This document shows, piece by piece, positions 22,371 through 30,514 of a DNA stretch of 34,564 nt. Position 1 is the stretch's first letter. The number at the start of each line of letters is the position of its first letter. A model generated the notes under the pieces. It was not told the origin of the DNA. It saw nothing but the letters and a program-made list of their open reading frames with translations, and searched no databases. Source of the stretch: an uncultured Prevotellaceae bacterium. Lineage in GTDB: Bacteria; Bacteroidota; Bacteroidia; Bacteroidales; Bacteroidaceae. Where the stretch lies: the NCBI GenBank assembly GCA_946404865.1, contig CAMJFC010000029.1, forward strand, positions 1 to 34,564, read 5' to 3'. Position numbers and translations under genes: made by a program.

Positions 22371-23795
22371 ATGATTTACGTCAACTGGATTATCTTCGTC
22401 ATCTATGTGGTCGTCACACTCGGCACCATCATAGCGGTACTGATGGACAACCGTCAGCCCGCTAAAGCATTGGTGTGGCTTCTGGCGTTGATTTTCCTGC
22501 CTGTCATCGGGGTGATACTCTACTTCTTCTTCGGACAGAACACACGGCGCGAACGCATCATCAGCAAACAGAGTCTCGACCAAATCACCCGACGGTCGAT
22601 GCTCGGATTTGTTGAACAGCGCAGCCTTCAACTGCCCGAGGAATATCGTAACCTCATCCGTCTCTTTGCCTCGAACGGGTGGACACTGCCGTTTAAAAAC
22701 AATGAGGTGGACATCTACACCAGCGGTTATGACTTTTTCCCTGCGCTGCTCGCTGAGATAGCCCAGGCCAAGCACCATATCCACATCGACACCTATATCT
22801 TTGAAGACGACCCGTTGGGTTACTTGGTCAGCGATGCGCTCATCGAAAGGGCCGAGGCGGGTGTCGAGGTGCGTGTCATCTACGATGATGTGGGGTGCTG
22901 GAAGGTGCCGAAAGCATTCTTCGAGCGGATGCGCGAGGCAGGCATCGATGTGCATGCCTTCATGCCCGTGAAGTTTCCCGCCTTCACCAGCAAAGTGAAC
23001 TACCGCAACCACCGCAAACTGTGTGTCATCGACGGACGCACGGGTTTCATCGGCGGGATGAACATCGCCCTGCGTTATGTCAAGGGCAGCAGTCAGCAGA
23101 TGTGGCGCGACACCCATCTGCGTATCCGGGGCGGGGCGGTGTATGGCATACAGAGTGCTTTCCTCGTCGATTGGTATTTCGTGGACCGCACACTCATCTC
23201 CGACCGAACGTATTATCCGGAAATAGACCCCGACATCTCCAACAACTGTCTGGCGCAAATCGTCACCAGCAATCCTACCAGCGAATCGCCCGAGATGATG
23301 CAGGGCTATGTGAGCGTGTTGCTCAATGCCAAGCATTATGTGTATATGTCCACGCCTTATTTCCTGCCCACAGAGCCGGTGCTCTTCGCCATGCGCACGT
23401 GTGCACAGTCGGGTGTGGATGTGCGGTTGATGATTCCGATGAAGGCTGATGCCAAGGTGGTGAAGTGGGCCAGTTCGTCGTATGTGATGCAGGCTGCCGA
23501 AGGTGGGGTGAAAATCTATTTATACAAGAGCGGATTCAACCACTCAAAACTGCTGGTCTGCGACGACAGCCTGTGTTCGTGCGGTTCTACCAACATCGAT
23601 TTTCGTAGTTTTGAGAATAATTTTGAATCCAATGCGTTTTTCTACGACCCAGCCATGGCGCAACGGCTCAAACAAGTGTTTGAGCGCGACATGGAAGAAT
23701 CGGTACCGCTCGACGAGGTGAAAGACATCGAGCAGCGCAGTTTCCTCACGCGTCTGTGGGAGTCGTTTGTCCGGTTGTTTGCGCCAATGCTCTGA
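22371..23795 (+). CDS. cls: Cardiolipin synthase (phospholipase D family)
   Basis: 474 residues. Two N-terminal membrane segments (about 4-24 and 33-54; PLDc_N, with ALVWLLALIFLPVIGVILYFFFG-type sequence) anchor two PLD catalytic domains. HKD motif 1 is HRKLCVID (His214, Lys216, Asp221) followed by GFIGGMNI; HKD motif 2 is HSKLLVCD (His391, Lys393, Asp398) followed by GSTNID. It condenses two phosphatidylglycerols, or a related pair, to cardiolipin at the inner membrane. Length and layout are typical of bacterial ClsA. Its last 50 bp overlap the 3' end of the convergent rsmD gene. Confidence 0.93.
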   Translation: MIYVNWIIFVIYVVVTLGTIIAVLMDNRQPAKALVWLLALIFLPVIGVILYFFFGQNTRRERIISKQSLDQITRRSMLGFVEQRSLQLPEEYRNLIRLFASNGWTLPFKNNEVDIYTSGYDFFPALLAEIAQAKHHIHIDTYIFEDDPLGYLVSDALIERAEAGVEVRVIYDDVGCWKVPKAFFERMREAGIDVHAFMPVKFPAFTSKVNYRNHRKLCVIDGRTGFIGGMNIALRYVKGSSQQMWRDTHLRIRGGAVYGIQSAFLVDWYFVDRTLISDRTYYPEIDPDISNNCLAQIVTSNPTSESPEMMQGYVSVLLNAKHYVYMSTPYFLPTEPVLFAMRTCAQSGVDVRLMIPMKADAKVVKWASSSYVMQAAEGGVKIYLYKSGFNHSKLLVCDDSLCSCGSTNIDFRSFENNFESNAFFYDPAMAQRLKQVFERDMEESVPLDEVKDIEQRSFLTRLWESFVRLFAPML

Positions 23796-24318
23796 AGATG
23801 GAGAAATTGACGCTGCCGTATGCGCGGTGTTCCACAAATCCCGGCTCTTGGCTGAAATCGTTGCGACTGCCATGCTCAAACACCAAGATTCCGTTTTCTT
23901 TGAGCAGCCCCTGTCCTAAGATGAGCGAGGGTAGGGTGCTCAGTTGCTCCAAAGCGTAGGGCGGGTCGGCAAAGATGATGTCGAACTGTTCGCGGCATCG
24001 TTTTACAAATTTGAAAACGTCGCCACGGACGAGGCTCACCGCCTCAGTGCCCAACTTCTGCAGACACTGGTGGATAAAGGCGCAATGGTCGCGGTCGGCC
24101 TCTACGCTGACCACACGGCGGCAACCGCGTGATACCAATTCGAGCGAGATGCTGCCCGTGCCGGAAAAGAGGTCAAGGCCGTCGGCATCCTCCAAGTCGA
24201 GGTAACCGTTGATGACATTGAAAATATTCTCTTTGGCAAAATCGGTCGTGGGACGGGCTTTGAAGGTGCGGGGCACGTCAAAGCGGCGGCCTTTATAAAT
24301 TCCTGTGATGATGCGCAT
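23746..24318 (-). CDS. rsmD: 16S rRNA (guanine966-N2)-methyltransferase
   Basis: 190 residues from ATG 24318 (MRIITGIYKGRRFDVP); the frame is open upstream but only through the neighbouring gene. Class I SAM-dependent methyltransferase with the RsmD pattern: RPTTDFAKENIFN (22-34), SAM motif DLFSGTGS (49-56), acidic VEAD (72-75) and catalytic DPPY (118-121). It methylates G966 of 16S rRNA in the 30S subunit. It starts 5 bp after the DUF3822 stop, so it is co-transcribed with it. Its 3' end overlaps the cls 3' end by 50 bp on the opposite strand. Confidence 0.95.
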   Translation of the reverse strand: MRIITGIYKGRRFDVPRTFKARPTTDFAKENIFNVINGYLDLEDADGLDLFSGTGSISLELVSRGCRRVVSVEADRDHCAFIHQCLQKLGTEAVSLVRGDVFKFVKRCREQFDIIFADPPYALEQLSTLPSLILGQGLLKENGILVFEHGSRNDFSQEPGFVEHRAYGSVNFSIFRALAQTTGQTTPTDA

Positions 24319-24323
24319 GGTGC

Positions 24324-25115
24324 TTATTCGTGGCTGTTGGTGGATATGAGGGTCATCAGGTCGTAGGGCATGCCGTCGGTATGGGTGGCAGGTGCATTCA
24401 TCAGGTCGTCGGCAGGATTGATGACACTCACGTTGCGCAGAAACTGCCGCAGGCGTTCCGTCAGCCAGTCTTGGTGGGGCATGTCGCCCACGATGTGCAT
24501 CTCGTCCATTTCGGCGTTCAAACCAGTCTGGCGCCATACGTACAACAGGTAGTAGAGTGCGTCGTGCTCTTGCGTGGCTGGGAAGGTGTTGTAGAAGCGG
24601 ATGCGGTTCTGCCAACTGCTGAACAACTCAACCTGTGCGTCGTGGAAGTAGGCAAACAGTTTCTTGCGCTGCCCGTTGTTGGCCTGTATGCGCAGATGCC
24701 GCCACACGGGCAGGCTGATGGGCATGAAACGGTGTGATGCGAAGTGGTCGCTGACCACCGTCCGCAGGTCTTTGTTGACCGCAAAAACGGCCACACTGTA
24801 TAACTCGGCGATGATGACATGGTCGATATGGTGTTGGTCGAAACCTAAGAACGTATGGGCGTAGAGCGTAGCGGCCTCGTCCTCCTGAAACTCGTCGAGC
24901 GGCACCAACAGCATCGGCGTATCGAGCAGCACCTCGGTACGGTCGTAGGTGCGCGACAGCAGTTTCGATGTCTTCAACGCCTCGCGCAGGTTGGCTGCCG
25001 CCGAGACACCGCTCCGCGTGCTGTAGGGTTCATACTCCACCGAAGTGCCGGTGTCATAGTGGTCGGTGGCAAAGGCCATGCCACGTTCGCTGATTCGTAT
25101 GATAAGTCGTTTCAT
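24324..25115 (-). CDS. DUF3822 family protein
   Basis: 263 residues from ATG 25115 (MKRLIIRISERGMAFA); the alternative start 7 codons upstream overlaps the preceding gene. It fits DUF3822, a Bacteroidetes family with an actin-like ATPase fold, usually next to rsmD. Visible: an N-terminal strand pair, an AANLREALKTSKLL helix, VLLDTPMLLVPLDEF and a C-terminal DALYYLLYVWRQTGL helix region. No membrane segment. It starts 1 bp after the stop of the upstream gene and ends 5 bp before rsmD, so the three genes are probably translationally coupled. Biochemical function is unknown. Confidence 0.82.
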   Translation of the reverse strand: MKRLIIRISERGMAFATDHYDTGTSVEYEPYSTRSGVSAAANLREALKTSKLLSRTYDRTEVLLDTPMLLVPLDEFQEDEAATLYAHTFLGFDQHHIDHVIIAELYSVAVFAVNKDLRTVVSDHFASHRFMPISLPVWRHLRIQANNGQRKKLFAYFHDAQVELFSSWQNRIRFYNTFPATQEHDALYYLLYVWRQTGLNAEMDEMHIVGDMPHQDWLTERLRQFLRNVSVINPADDLMNAPATHTDGMPYDLMTLISTNSHE

Positions 25116-25116
25116 T

Positions 25117-25593
25117 TCACTCCCAATTTCCTGCATTTCCGTTATCTTCCGTCAGGTCGCCCACCTTCAAACCCGGGTAGCGGCCAGCGGCATCCGCCGC
25201 GTCGGTCAGATTGCCCACGCTGTTGTCGTCAAGCCCTTTCAGATACTGATGATATTGCGCACCGCACTGCATCAGCGGCACCACCTTGCCCGACTTCGTG
25301 ATACGTGCCGAAGTGCTGAGGTCAAACGGCTCGCCGTCGGAGTAGGGGACGAACTGCAACGAGTCGGGCAACAGACCCGCAGCAATGAGCGTGGCAAAGT
25401 CGGCCGCATATTCTCCCTTCTGTGCGCAGTAGCGCTCTTCGGCGCTTCTGATGGTTAGCAAACGTTGTTTCACGGCAGTCTCGCGCTCCTCACGCTCTTG
25501 GTTAAACCGCAGCGGACGGCTCACACTCCACACGCATGCCACGGCCAAAGCCACGGCACACAAAGCGAGGATGTAATTGTGACGAATTCTCAC
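25117..25593 (-). CDS. Membrane-anchored protein of unknown function, first gene of the rsmD operon
   Basis: 158 residues. One N-terminal hydrophobic segment (about 7-25, ILALCAVALAVACVWSVS) leads into a basic/acidic helix (NQEREERETAVKQRLLTIRSAEERY) and then a small globular region. The layout (short N-terminal membrane helix continuing as an amphipathic helix, then YCAQKGEYAADFATLIAAG) resembles pseudopilin-type proteins, but no prepilin cleavage site is clear. Often found beside DUF3822 and rsmD in Bacteroidales. A -7 element (25650-25657) lies 57 bp upstream. Confidence 0.7.
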   Translation of the reverse strand: MRIRHNYILALCAVALAVACVWSVSRPLRFNQEREERETAVKQRLLTIRSAEERYCAQKGEYAADFATLIAAGLLPDSLQFVPYSDGEPFDLSTSARITKSGKVVPLMQCGAQYHQYLKGLDDNSVGNLTDAADAAGRYPGLKVGDLTEDNGNAGNWE

Positions 25594-25601
25594 GGAAATG
25601 A

Positions 25602-25632
25602 TTGCCAGTATGATTTTTTTTGATTACTTTTG
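25602..25632 (+). promoter_or_regulatory. Promoter of the RecD-like helicase gene
   Basis: TTG (25602-25604), a 20-bp spacer and TACTTTTG (25625-25632) on the plus strand; the leader is about 60 nt to ATG 25698. Confidence 0.55.
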
Positions 25633-25649
25633 TCTGCCCTATCGGACTG

Positions 25650-25657
25650 CAAAAGTA
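25650..25657 (-). promoter_or_regulatory. -7 element of the minus-strand rsmD operon
   Basis: TACTTTTG on the minus strand (25657-25650). It faces the plus-strand -7 element 18 bp away, so the two divergent promoters overlap. No clear -33 element. Confidence 0.5.
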
Positions 25658-25697
25658 CAACAATTCATCGAGATAACCATCATTTTCGCCAAAAAAC

Positions 25698-27119
25698 ATG
25701 ATACAACAGGAATTTGAATACCAGATACGGCATGCCTTTGCCTTCCACCCCACACCTGAACAGCAGAACGCCATTCGCACCTTTTGCGATTTCCTGACCG
25801 ATGCCGACCCGAGGTCGGTGATGGTGATGCGCGGCAGTGCCGGAACGGGAAAGACGACGCTGGCCGGGGCTGTGGTGCGGGCCATGGTGGCTCTGCGGCA
25901 GCGGTTGCTGCTGCTGGCACCCACCGGACGTGCCGCCAAGGTGTTTGCACTCAACAGTGGTCACGATGCGTTCACCATCCACCGGCGCATCTATCGCCAG
26001 GAGGCGTTCACGGGCGACATGGCCGGCTTTCAACTCAATTTCAATTCCTATCGCGACACATTGGTCTTGGTCGATGAGGCTTCGATGATAGCCAATGGCA
26101 GCAGTGGCGACACCGCTTTCGGCAGCGGACGGCTGCTCGATGATTTGGTGCGCTTTGTCTATGGCGGTCACAACTGCCGGATGATGCTCATCGGCGACAA
26201 GGCACAGTTGCCACCCGTGGGCGAGGCGGAATCGCCGGCATTGCAAGGCGACGTGCTCCGGCGTTATGGATTAAAGGTCTATGAGTGCGACCTCAACCAA
26301 GTGCTGCGCCAGTCGGCTGAGTCGGGCATCCTCTACAATGCCACCGTGGTTCGGCAGATGATTACGCACGATGAGATGACACAACTGCCACGCATCCGTT
26401 TTCGAGGCTTTGCCGACATACGCATGGTGCCGGGCGATGAACTGATAGAGTCGCTCAACAGCAGTTTCAGCAGGGTAGGGATGGACGAGACCATTGTGGT
26501 GACACGAAGCAACAAACGAGCCAATGTGTATAACTTAGGCATCCGCAATACAGTGCTCGGCCGTGAGGAGCAGTTGTCCACGGGCGACAGTCTGATGGTG
26601 GTGCGCAATAATTACTATTGGACCGAACAGGAGAAGGCTCCGTTCCCCTTTATCGCCAACGGCGACAGGATGAGGGTGCAACGTGTGCGCAACCAACGCG
26701 AACTCTATGGCTTTCATTTTGCCGATGCAGTTTTGGTCTTTCCCGATTACGATGATTATGAACTGTCGTGTACGGTGCTGCTCGACACGCTGACCACCGA
26801 GGCACCAGCACTGACGCGCGAGCAGAACGACCAACTCTTCGCTGCTGTCAACGAGGATTATACCGATGTGACACAAAAAGCAGAGCGATTGAAAAGAATC
26901 CGTGAGGATGCCTATTTCAATGCTCTGCAAATAAAGTTCGCTTACGCCGTGACTTGTCATAAGGCGCAGGGCGGGCAGTGGGAACATGTCTATGTGGATC
27001 AGGGCTATATGACCGATGAGATGCTTACACCCGACTATATCCACTGGCTCTATACCGCCTTTACCCGTGCCACCACAACCCTTTACCTCGTCAACTGGCC
27101 CGGCACGCAGACGGAATGA
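25698..27119 (+). CDS. RecD-like ATP-dependent DNA helicase (AAA_30 / UvrD_C_2)
   Basis: 473 residues, superfamily 1B. Visible: Q-motif-like PTPEQQNAI (19-26), Walker A GSAGTGKTT (46-54), APTGRAAK (74-81), Walker B LVDEAS (124-129), motif III GDKAQLPPV (166-174), and the C-terminal UvrD_C_2 block YAVTCHKAQGGQWEHVYVD followed by WLYTAFTRA. It lacks the long N-terminal domain of RecD2 and is shorter than RecD of RecBCD; this compact form is common in Bacteroidetes and may act alone in DNA repair or replication. Monocistronic; its stop abuts the stop of the convergent Omp28-type gene. Confidence 0.9.
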   Translation: MIQQEFEYQIRHAFAFHPTPEQQNAIRTFCDFLTDADPRSVMVMRGSAGTGKTTLAGAVVRAMVALRQRLLLLAPTGRAAKVFALNSGHDAFTIHRRIYRQEAFTGDMAGFQLNFNSYRDTLVLVDEASMIANGSSGDTAFGSGRLLDDLVRFVYGGHNCRMMLIGDKAQLPPVGEAESPALQGDVLRRYGLKVYECDLNQVLRQSAESGILYNATVVRQMITHDEMTQLPRIRFRGFADIRMVPGDELIESLNSSFSRVGMDETIVVTRSNKRANVYNLGIRNTVLGREEQLSTGDSLMVVRNNYYWTEQEKAPFPFIANGDRMRVQRVRNQRELYGFHFADAVLVFPDYDDYELSCTVLLDTLTTEAPALTREQNDQLFAAVNEDYTDVTQKAERLKRIREDAYFNALQIKFAYAVTCHKAQGGQWEHVYVDQGYMTDEMLTPDYIHWLYTAFTRATTTLYLVNWPGTQTE

Positions 27120-29450
27120 TTACCGTCTGATTTCCTTGCGGATGCTGCCGTCGCTCATCTTGACGATATTCAGGCCGCGCTTGGGGGAGGTGATTTGCTG
27201 ACCAGCCTCGTTGTAGCGCGATACGACTTGCGCCGGAGTCTGCACGGCAGTGGGATGGATACCGTCAGGAACGCCTATCACGGCAGCCTGTTCGCAGTTG
27301 TTCACGCTCATGTTGTAAATGTCGGCTGTGGAGACGCTCTTGACCTGGGGTGCCACAAACGCCGTGATGGTCATGTTCTCTGCCACCCAACTCTCGGGAA
27401 GGGTCACCGACTTGGTGAACACGAAATTGTCGCCGTCCCACGTGATGTCATCGCCGCCGAAACTGGTGACCACCATGCGCAGGGCATTGTCGTGCTTATA
27501 ATTACTCACCCACGTACCGTTGTTCAGCTGTCGGCCCGTCAGCCCGTCTTCTGTCAGATAAAGGGTCAGGGCTTGGCCTGAAAGCAACAGGCTGGCACCC
27601 TCTGCACCTGTGCCGTTGACGGTGATACTGAGGTTGCGGGTGGCAGCGTCGAATACAGGTTGGATGTCGAGTGTCACGAAGGAGGGGTCGGAAGCGGTGG
27701 TCAACAAAGTGCGTATCTCGGATATGGCCGCTGTGATGTATTGGTCAGGATATCCGATGCCGTAAACCAGTGTAGGACTGCCGTCAGCAAAGTAATCGTC
27801 GTAGATACGGTTCATACTGGCACCAGGCCAACCCGTCAGTCCTTCCATCGACTCAATGAGGTTGCACTCGTTGAAGTTCAGCGGGTCCTTGCCGTTCATG
27901 TTGCCATGGATGGACACCCAGGCTATATCATCGTATTCGGCAGTCAAGCGACGCAGCAGGTTGTAGCCCCTGGGGCAATAGGTGCAGGTGTTCGAGGTGA
28001 AGTGTTCAATCAGGTATTTCTGACGGTCAACGGATTGAATGAAAATATTGAACGGTGTTGTCTGCTTATTGTATTCTATCTCACCGGTCGTAGCGTTGCC
28101 GTTGACGGTGTTCAGCTCTACCTTCAGTGTGTGACCTAAGAGCGCGATGTCGGCAGGCAGGGAGAGTGAGCCGTTGATGTTGGCTCGCTGGGTGGCAGGG
28201 ATTGAAATGTTGTTGTTTTGGCTGCCCACCATCTCGCCGTCGATATAGATGTTCATTCCGGCACTCTCTATGTTTTCCTTGCCCATGTTGGTGAGTTTAA
28301 CTGTCCAGGAGAGTTCTCCTCCTTTTTGGTAGTATTTCTTGTCGGCGGTCAGCGGGCCGATGATGATGTGCTGGTCGGGCAACTCACCTTCTACAATCAG
28401 TTGCACAGACAGGGCACCGGTGTCGTCCAGCATGTACCATGACAGACCGTTTCCCCCTTGAGAACTGGGGATGTTGCCGTAAAAATAGAATAAGCCTTTC
28501 GTCTCACTGTCTTCGTAGTAGGAGATGGGGTAGCAGTCATCGGTCAAATATCCCGTACGCGGGTTGACGGTGTTCTTCTGATAATAGGAGAAACCAATAA
28601 AATAAACCTCGTCAGCTGATAATGTGAACTGCTCGCTCTCGTCGAACATGACGGTGTTCCAACCTTTGGTGGCGGAGCCTACCTCCTTGCTCTTAAACGA
28701 GATGATACTGCCATTCTTTAACTTGTCAACGAAGACACCAAAGTTGGTGATGTCTTCAATGAGTCCCACGCGCATGCCGACAACCTTGAAACCGTCAAAC
28801 GAGGCGGTGACTTCGCTGTCGAATACCGTAGCCACTTTACATACTCCTTTGGTAGCACTGCCTAACCCCGACCCGTATTCAGCGAGGTCGTCGGTCGTGT
28901 ATTGTCCGCAGAGGTATTGATCACCCGCAGGTGTCGGGTCGCCGCCAACGTTGCCATACTCATAACTGACGGTGATGGCAGGACCTAATTCCCCCTCGTC
29001 ATATTTCAGCGGGTTGTCGGGTTGCTGCTTCATGAGTTGCAGTTGATAGACCACCGTACAGCGTCCTTCGGCTGTGGGGAGCCATTCTGTCTGCAAGTTG
29101 GTGGTTTGATTGCCGCTCAAAGGGCCGGCTGAGGTGGTAAACGTACCTGTTGCTGTTTTTGAGATACAACTTGAGGGGAAACAGATTTGGAAGTTGCCGT
29201 TGTCGATGGTCTTGATACTGCAAATCACTCTCACCCCTTGTTCGGTGTCGGTGTTGTTTCTCACACTGATGTTCGATGGCATGACGATGTCGCCAAAACC
29301 GTCTTCCACAGCGTCTTTGATGGTCAATATGGTTCCGTTGAGCAGGGTGTTGCCGTCCTTGTCAACGAAAGATAATGTGTTGGGGTCTTGAGCCATGACC
29401 GATGCGCAGCAAGCCATGACAAGCCACATGAGTGTAAAGATTTTTTTCAT
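27120..29450 (-). CDS. Secreted Omp28-type protein with thioredoxin-like motif
   Basis: 776 residues. Signal peptide 1-20 (MKKIFTLMWLVMACCASVMA, then QDPN). The first 460 residues are beta-rich, with CARDB-like segments around 360-460 (SWTVKLTNMGKENIESAG). The Omp28 region starts near 475: KYLIEHFTSNTCTYCPRG, with CTYC at 489-492 resembling a thioredoxin active site, then WVSIHGNMNGKDPL and GWPGASMNR. The end, VVSRYNEAGQQITSPKRGLNIVKMSDG, resembles a T9SS sorting domain. Omp28 was described as a P. gingivalis outer-membrane adhesin; a redox role for CxxC is plausible but unproven. Its stop codon is directly next to that of the RecD-like gene. Confidence 0.85.
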   Translation of the reverse strand: MKKIFTLMWLVMACCASVMAQDPNTLSFVDKDGNTLLNGTILTIKDAVEDGFGDIVMPSNISVRNNTDTEQGVRVICSIKTIDNGNFQICFPSSCISKTATGTFTTSAGPLSGNQTTNLQTEWLPTAEGRCTVVYQLQLMKQQPDNPLKYDEGELGPAITVSYEYGNVGGDPTPAGDQYLCGQYTTDDLAEYGSGLGSATKGVCKVATVFDSEVTASFDGFKVVGMRVGLIEDITNFGVFVDKLKNGSIISFKSKEVGSATKGWNTVMFDESEQFTLSADEVYFIGFSYYQKNTVNPRTGYLTDDCYPISYYEDSETKGLFYFYGNIPSSQGGNGLSWYMLDDTGALSVQLIVEGELPDQHIIIGPLTADKKYYQKGGELSWTVKLTNMGKENIESAGMNIYIDGEMVGSQNNNISIPATQRANINGSLSLPADIALLGHTLKVELNTVNGNATTGEIEYNKQTTPFNIFIQSVDRQKYLIEHFTSNTCTYCPRGYNLLRRLTAEYDDIAWVSIHGNMNGKDPLNFNECNLIESMEGLTGWPGASMNRIYDDYFADGSPTLVYGIGYPDQYITAAISEIRTLLTTASDPSFVTLDIQPVFDAATRNLSITVNGTGAEGASLLLSGQALTLYLTEDGLTGRQLNNGTWVSNYKHDNALRMVVTSFGGDDITWDGDNFVFTKSVTLPESWVAENMTITAFVAPQVKSVSTADIYNMSVNNCEQAAVIGVPDGIHPTAVQTPAQVVSRYNEAGQQITSPKRGLNIVKMSDGSIRKEIRR

Positions 29451-29491
29451 CGTTATTGACGTTATTGAAACTGGTTATCATTTATAGCTTG

Positions 29492-29499
29492 CAAAATTA
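29492..29499 (-). promoter_or_regulatory. -7 element of the Omp28-type gene
   Basis: TAATTTTG on the minus strand, about 42 bp before ATG 29450; no clear -33 element. Confidence 0.45.
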
Positions 29500-29594
29500 C
29501 ATATTTATCATCTGATTCATCCATTGGAAAGCACTTTTTGTTGAATTTGCTGAAAAAAAACAACTATTTTGACCGTTTTTTCGTTGAAAATATA

Positions 29595-29602
29595 TAATTT
29601 TG
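29595..29602 (+). promoter_or_regulatory. -7 element of the DUF4923 lipoprotein gene
   Basis: TAATTTTG, 38 bp before ATG 29641. A TTTG at 29568-29571 lies upstream with a 23-bp spacer, slightly longer than ideal. Confidence 0.5.
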
Positions 29603-29640
29603 CCGAAAAGAATCACAAACAATAACAAACTATAATCATT

Positions 29641-30273
29641 ATGAAAAAAATCAAAGCATTTTTCGTTGGGATGGCTGCCATGACCATGGTAGCATGTGGA
29701 GGTGGTGATATCTTAACTGGTGTGCTCGGTGGTTTGACGGGTACTGACGGAACGGGTGCGTCGGGCATAGGCAATGTGCTTACCTCCGTACTCGGACTTG
29801 ACAAAGTGTCTGAGGCGGGACTCGTTGGCAGCTGGAGATACACCCGTCCGGGTGTGGCTTTTACCAGCAGCAATGTGCTCGCAAAAGCTGGCGGCGAATT
29901 AGTGGCACAAGAGATTGAGAATAAGCTGCAGGGTGCCTATAACTCCGTGGGCATCAAGTCGTCGAACACCTATTTTACCTTCGGCTCCAACAAACAGTTC
30001 GAAGGCAAACTGCTTGGTACCGGTCTCTCCGGCACATACACTTACAACCCCTCGACCGGAGCCATCAACATGAAGACCGCGTTGCTTGGCATCAATATCA
30101 ACGGTTATATTACAGGCACCACGAATGGCATCAGCCTCCTCTTCGAGGGAAAGAAACTGCTATCTCTGCTCCAGACGGTGGCTTCGCTCAGTGGCAACAG
30201 CACCCTCAGTACCATCGGCGACCTGAGTACCAACTATGACGGCCTCCGCATCGGTTTCGACATGTCGAAGTGA
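29641..30273 (+). CDS. DUF4923 family lipoprotein
   Basis: 210 residues. Lipoprotein signal peptide with the lipobox ending TMVAC (Cys19), followed by GGGD, so it is lipidated and probably exported. The mature part has a Gly/Thr-rich leader, then the DUF4923 pattern: LVGSWRYTRPGVAFTSSNVLAKAGGE, NTYFTFGSNKQFEGKL, GTYTYNPSTGAINM and a closing YDGLRIGFDMSK. Function is unknown; the family is largely confined to Bacteroidales. It is a single-gene transcript with its own promoter and a strong terminator. Confidence 0.85.
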   Translation: MKKIKAFFVGMAAMTMVACGGGDILTGVLGGLTGTDGTGASGIGNVLTSVLGLDKVSEAGLVGSWRYTRPGVAFTSSNVLAKAGGELVAQEIENKLQGAYNSVGIKSSNTYFTFGSNKQFEGKLLGTGLSGTYTYNPSTGAINMKTALLGININGYITGTTNGISLLFEGKKLLSLLQTVASLSGNSTLSTIGDLSTNYDGLRIGFDMSK

Positions 30274-30304
30274 TGACTGCGGCCCTCCGCTATTACTAAA
30301 AATC

Positions 30305-30335
30305 AACGCTCTCCATCTTAGGAGAGCGTTTTTTA
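30305..30335 (+). terminator. Rho-independent terminator of the DUF4923 gene
   Basis: Perfect 10-bp stem, aacgctctcc (30305-30314) and ggagagcgtt (30321-30330), with a 6-nt loop and a following T run (TTTTTT including the stem end). Confidence 0.9.
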
Positions 30336-30514
30336 ATGTTCCATGTTCATCGTTCCACCTTCCACCCGACGATATTGGTAACGCACGAGTGAGAGTGGTT
30401 GGGTGGAGAGCATGTCTGCCATATCCTTTTTTTGTCATCATCGACGATGAAAAACGCGTCATGCATCTTTGTCTCTATTCTCATTTCTTTCAGGAAAGCC
30501 ATGTTTTATTGCCA

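Noticed and set aside
24318..24615. N-terminal extension of RsmD
   Set aside because: The extra 99 codons overlap the DUF3822 gene in another frame and do not resemble RsmD; MRIITGIYKGRRF is the family start.
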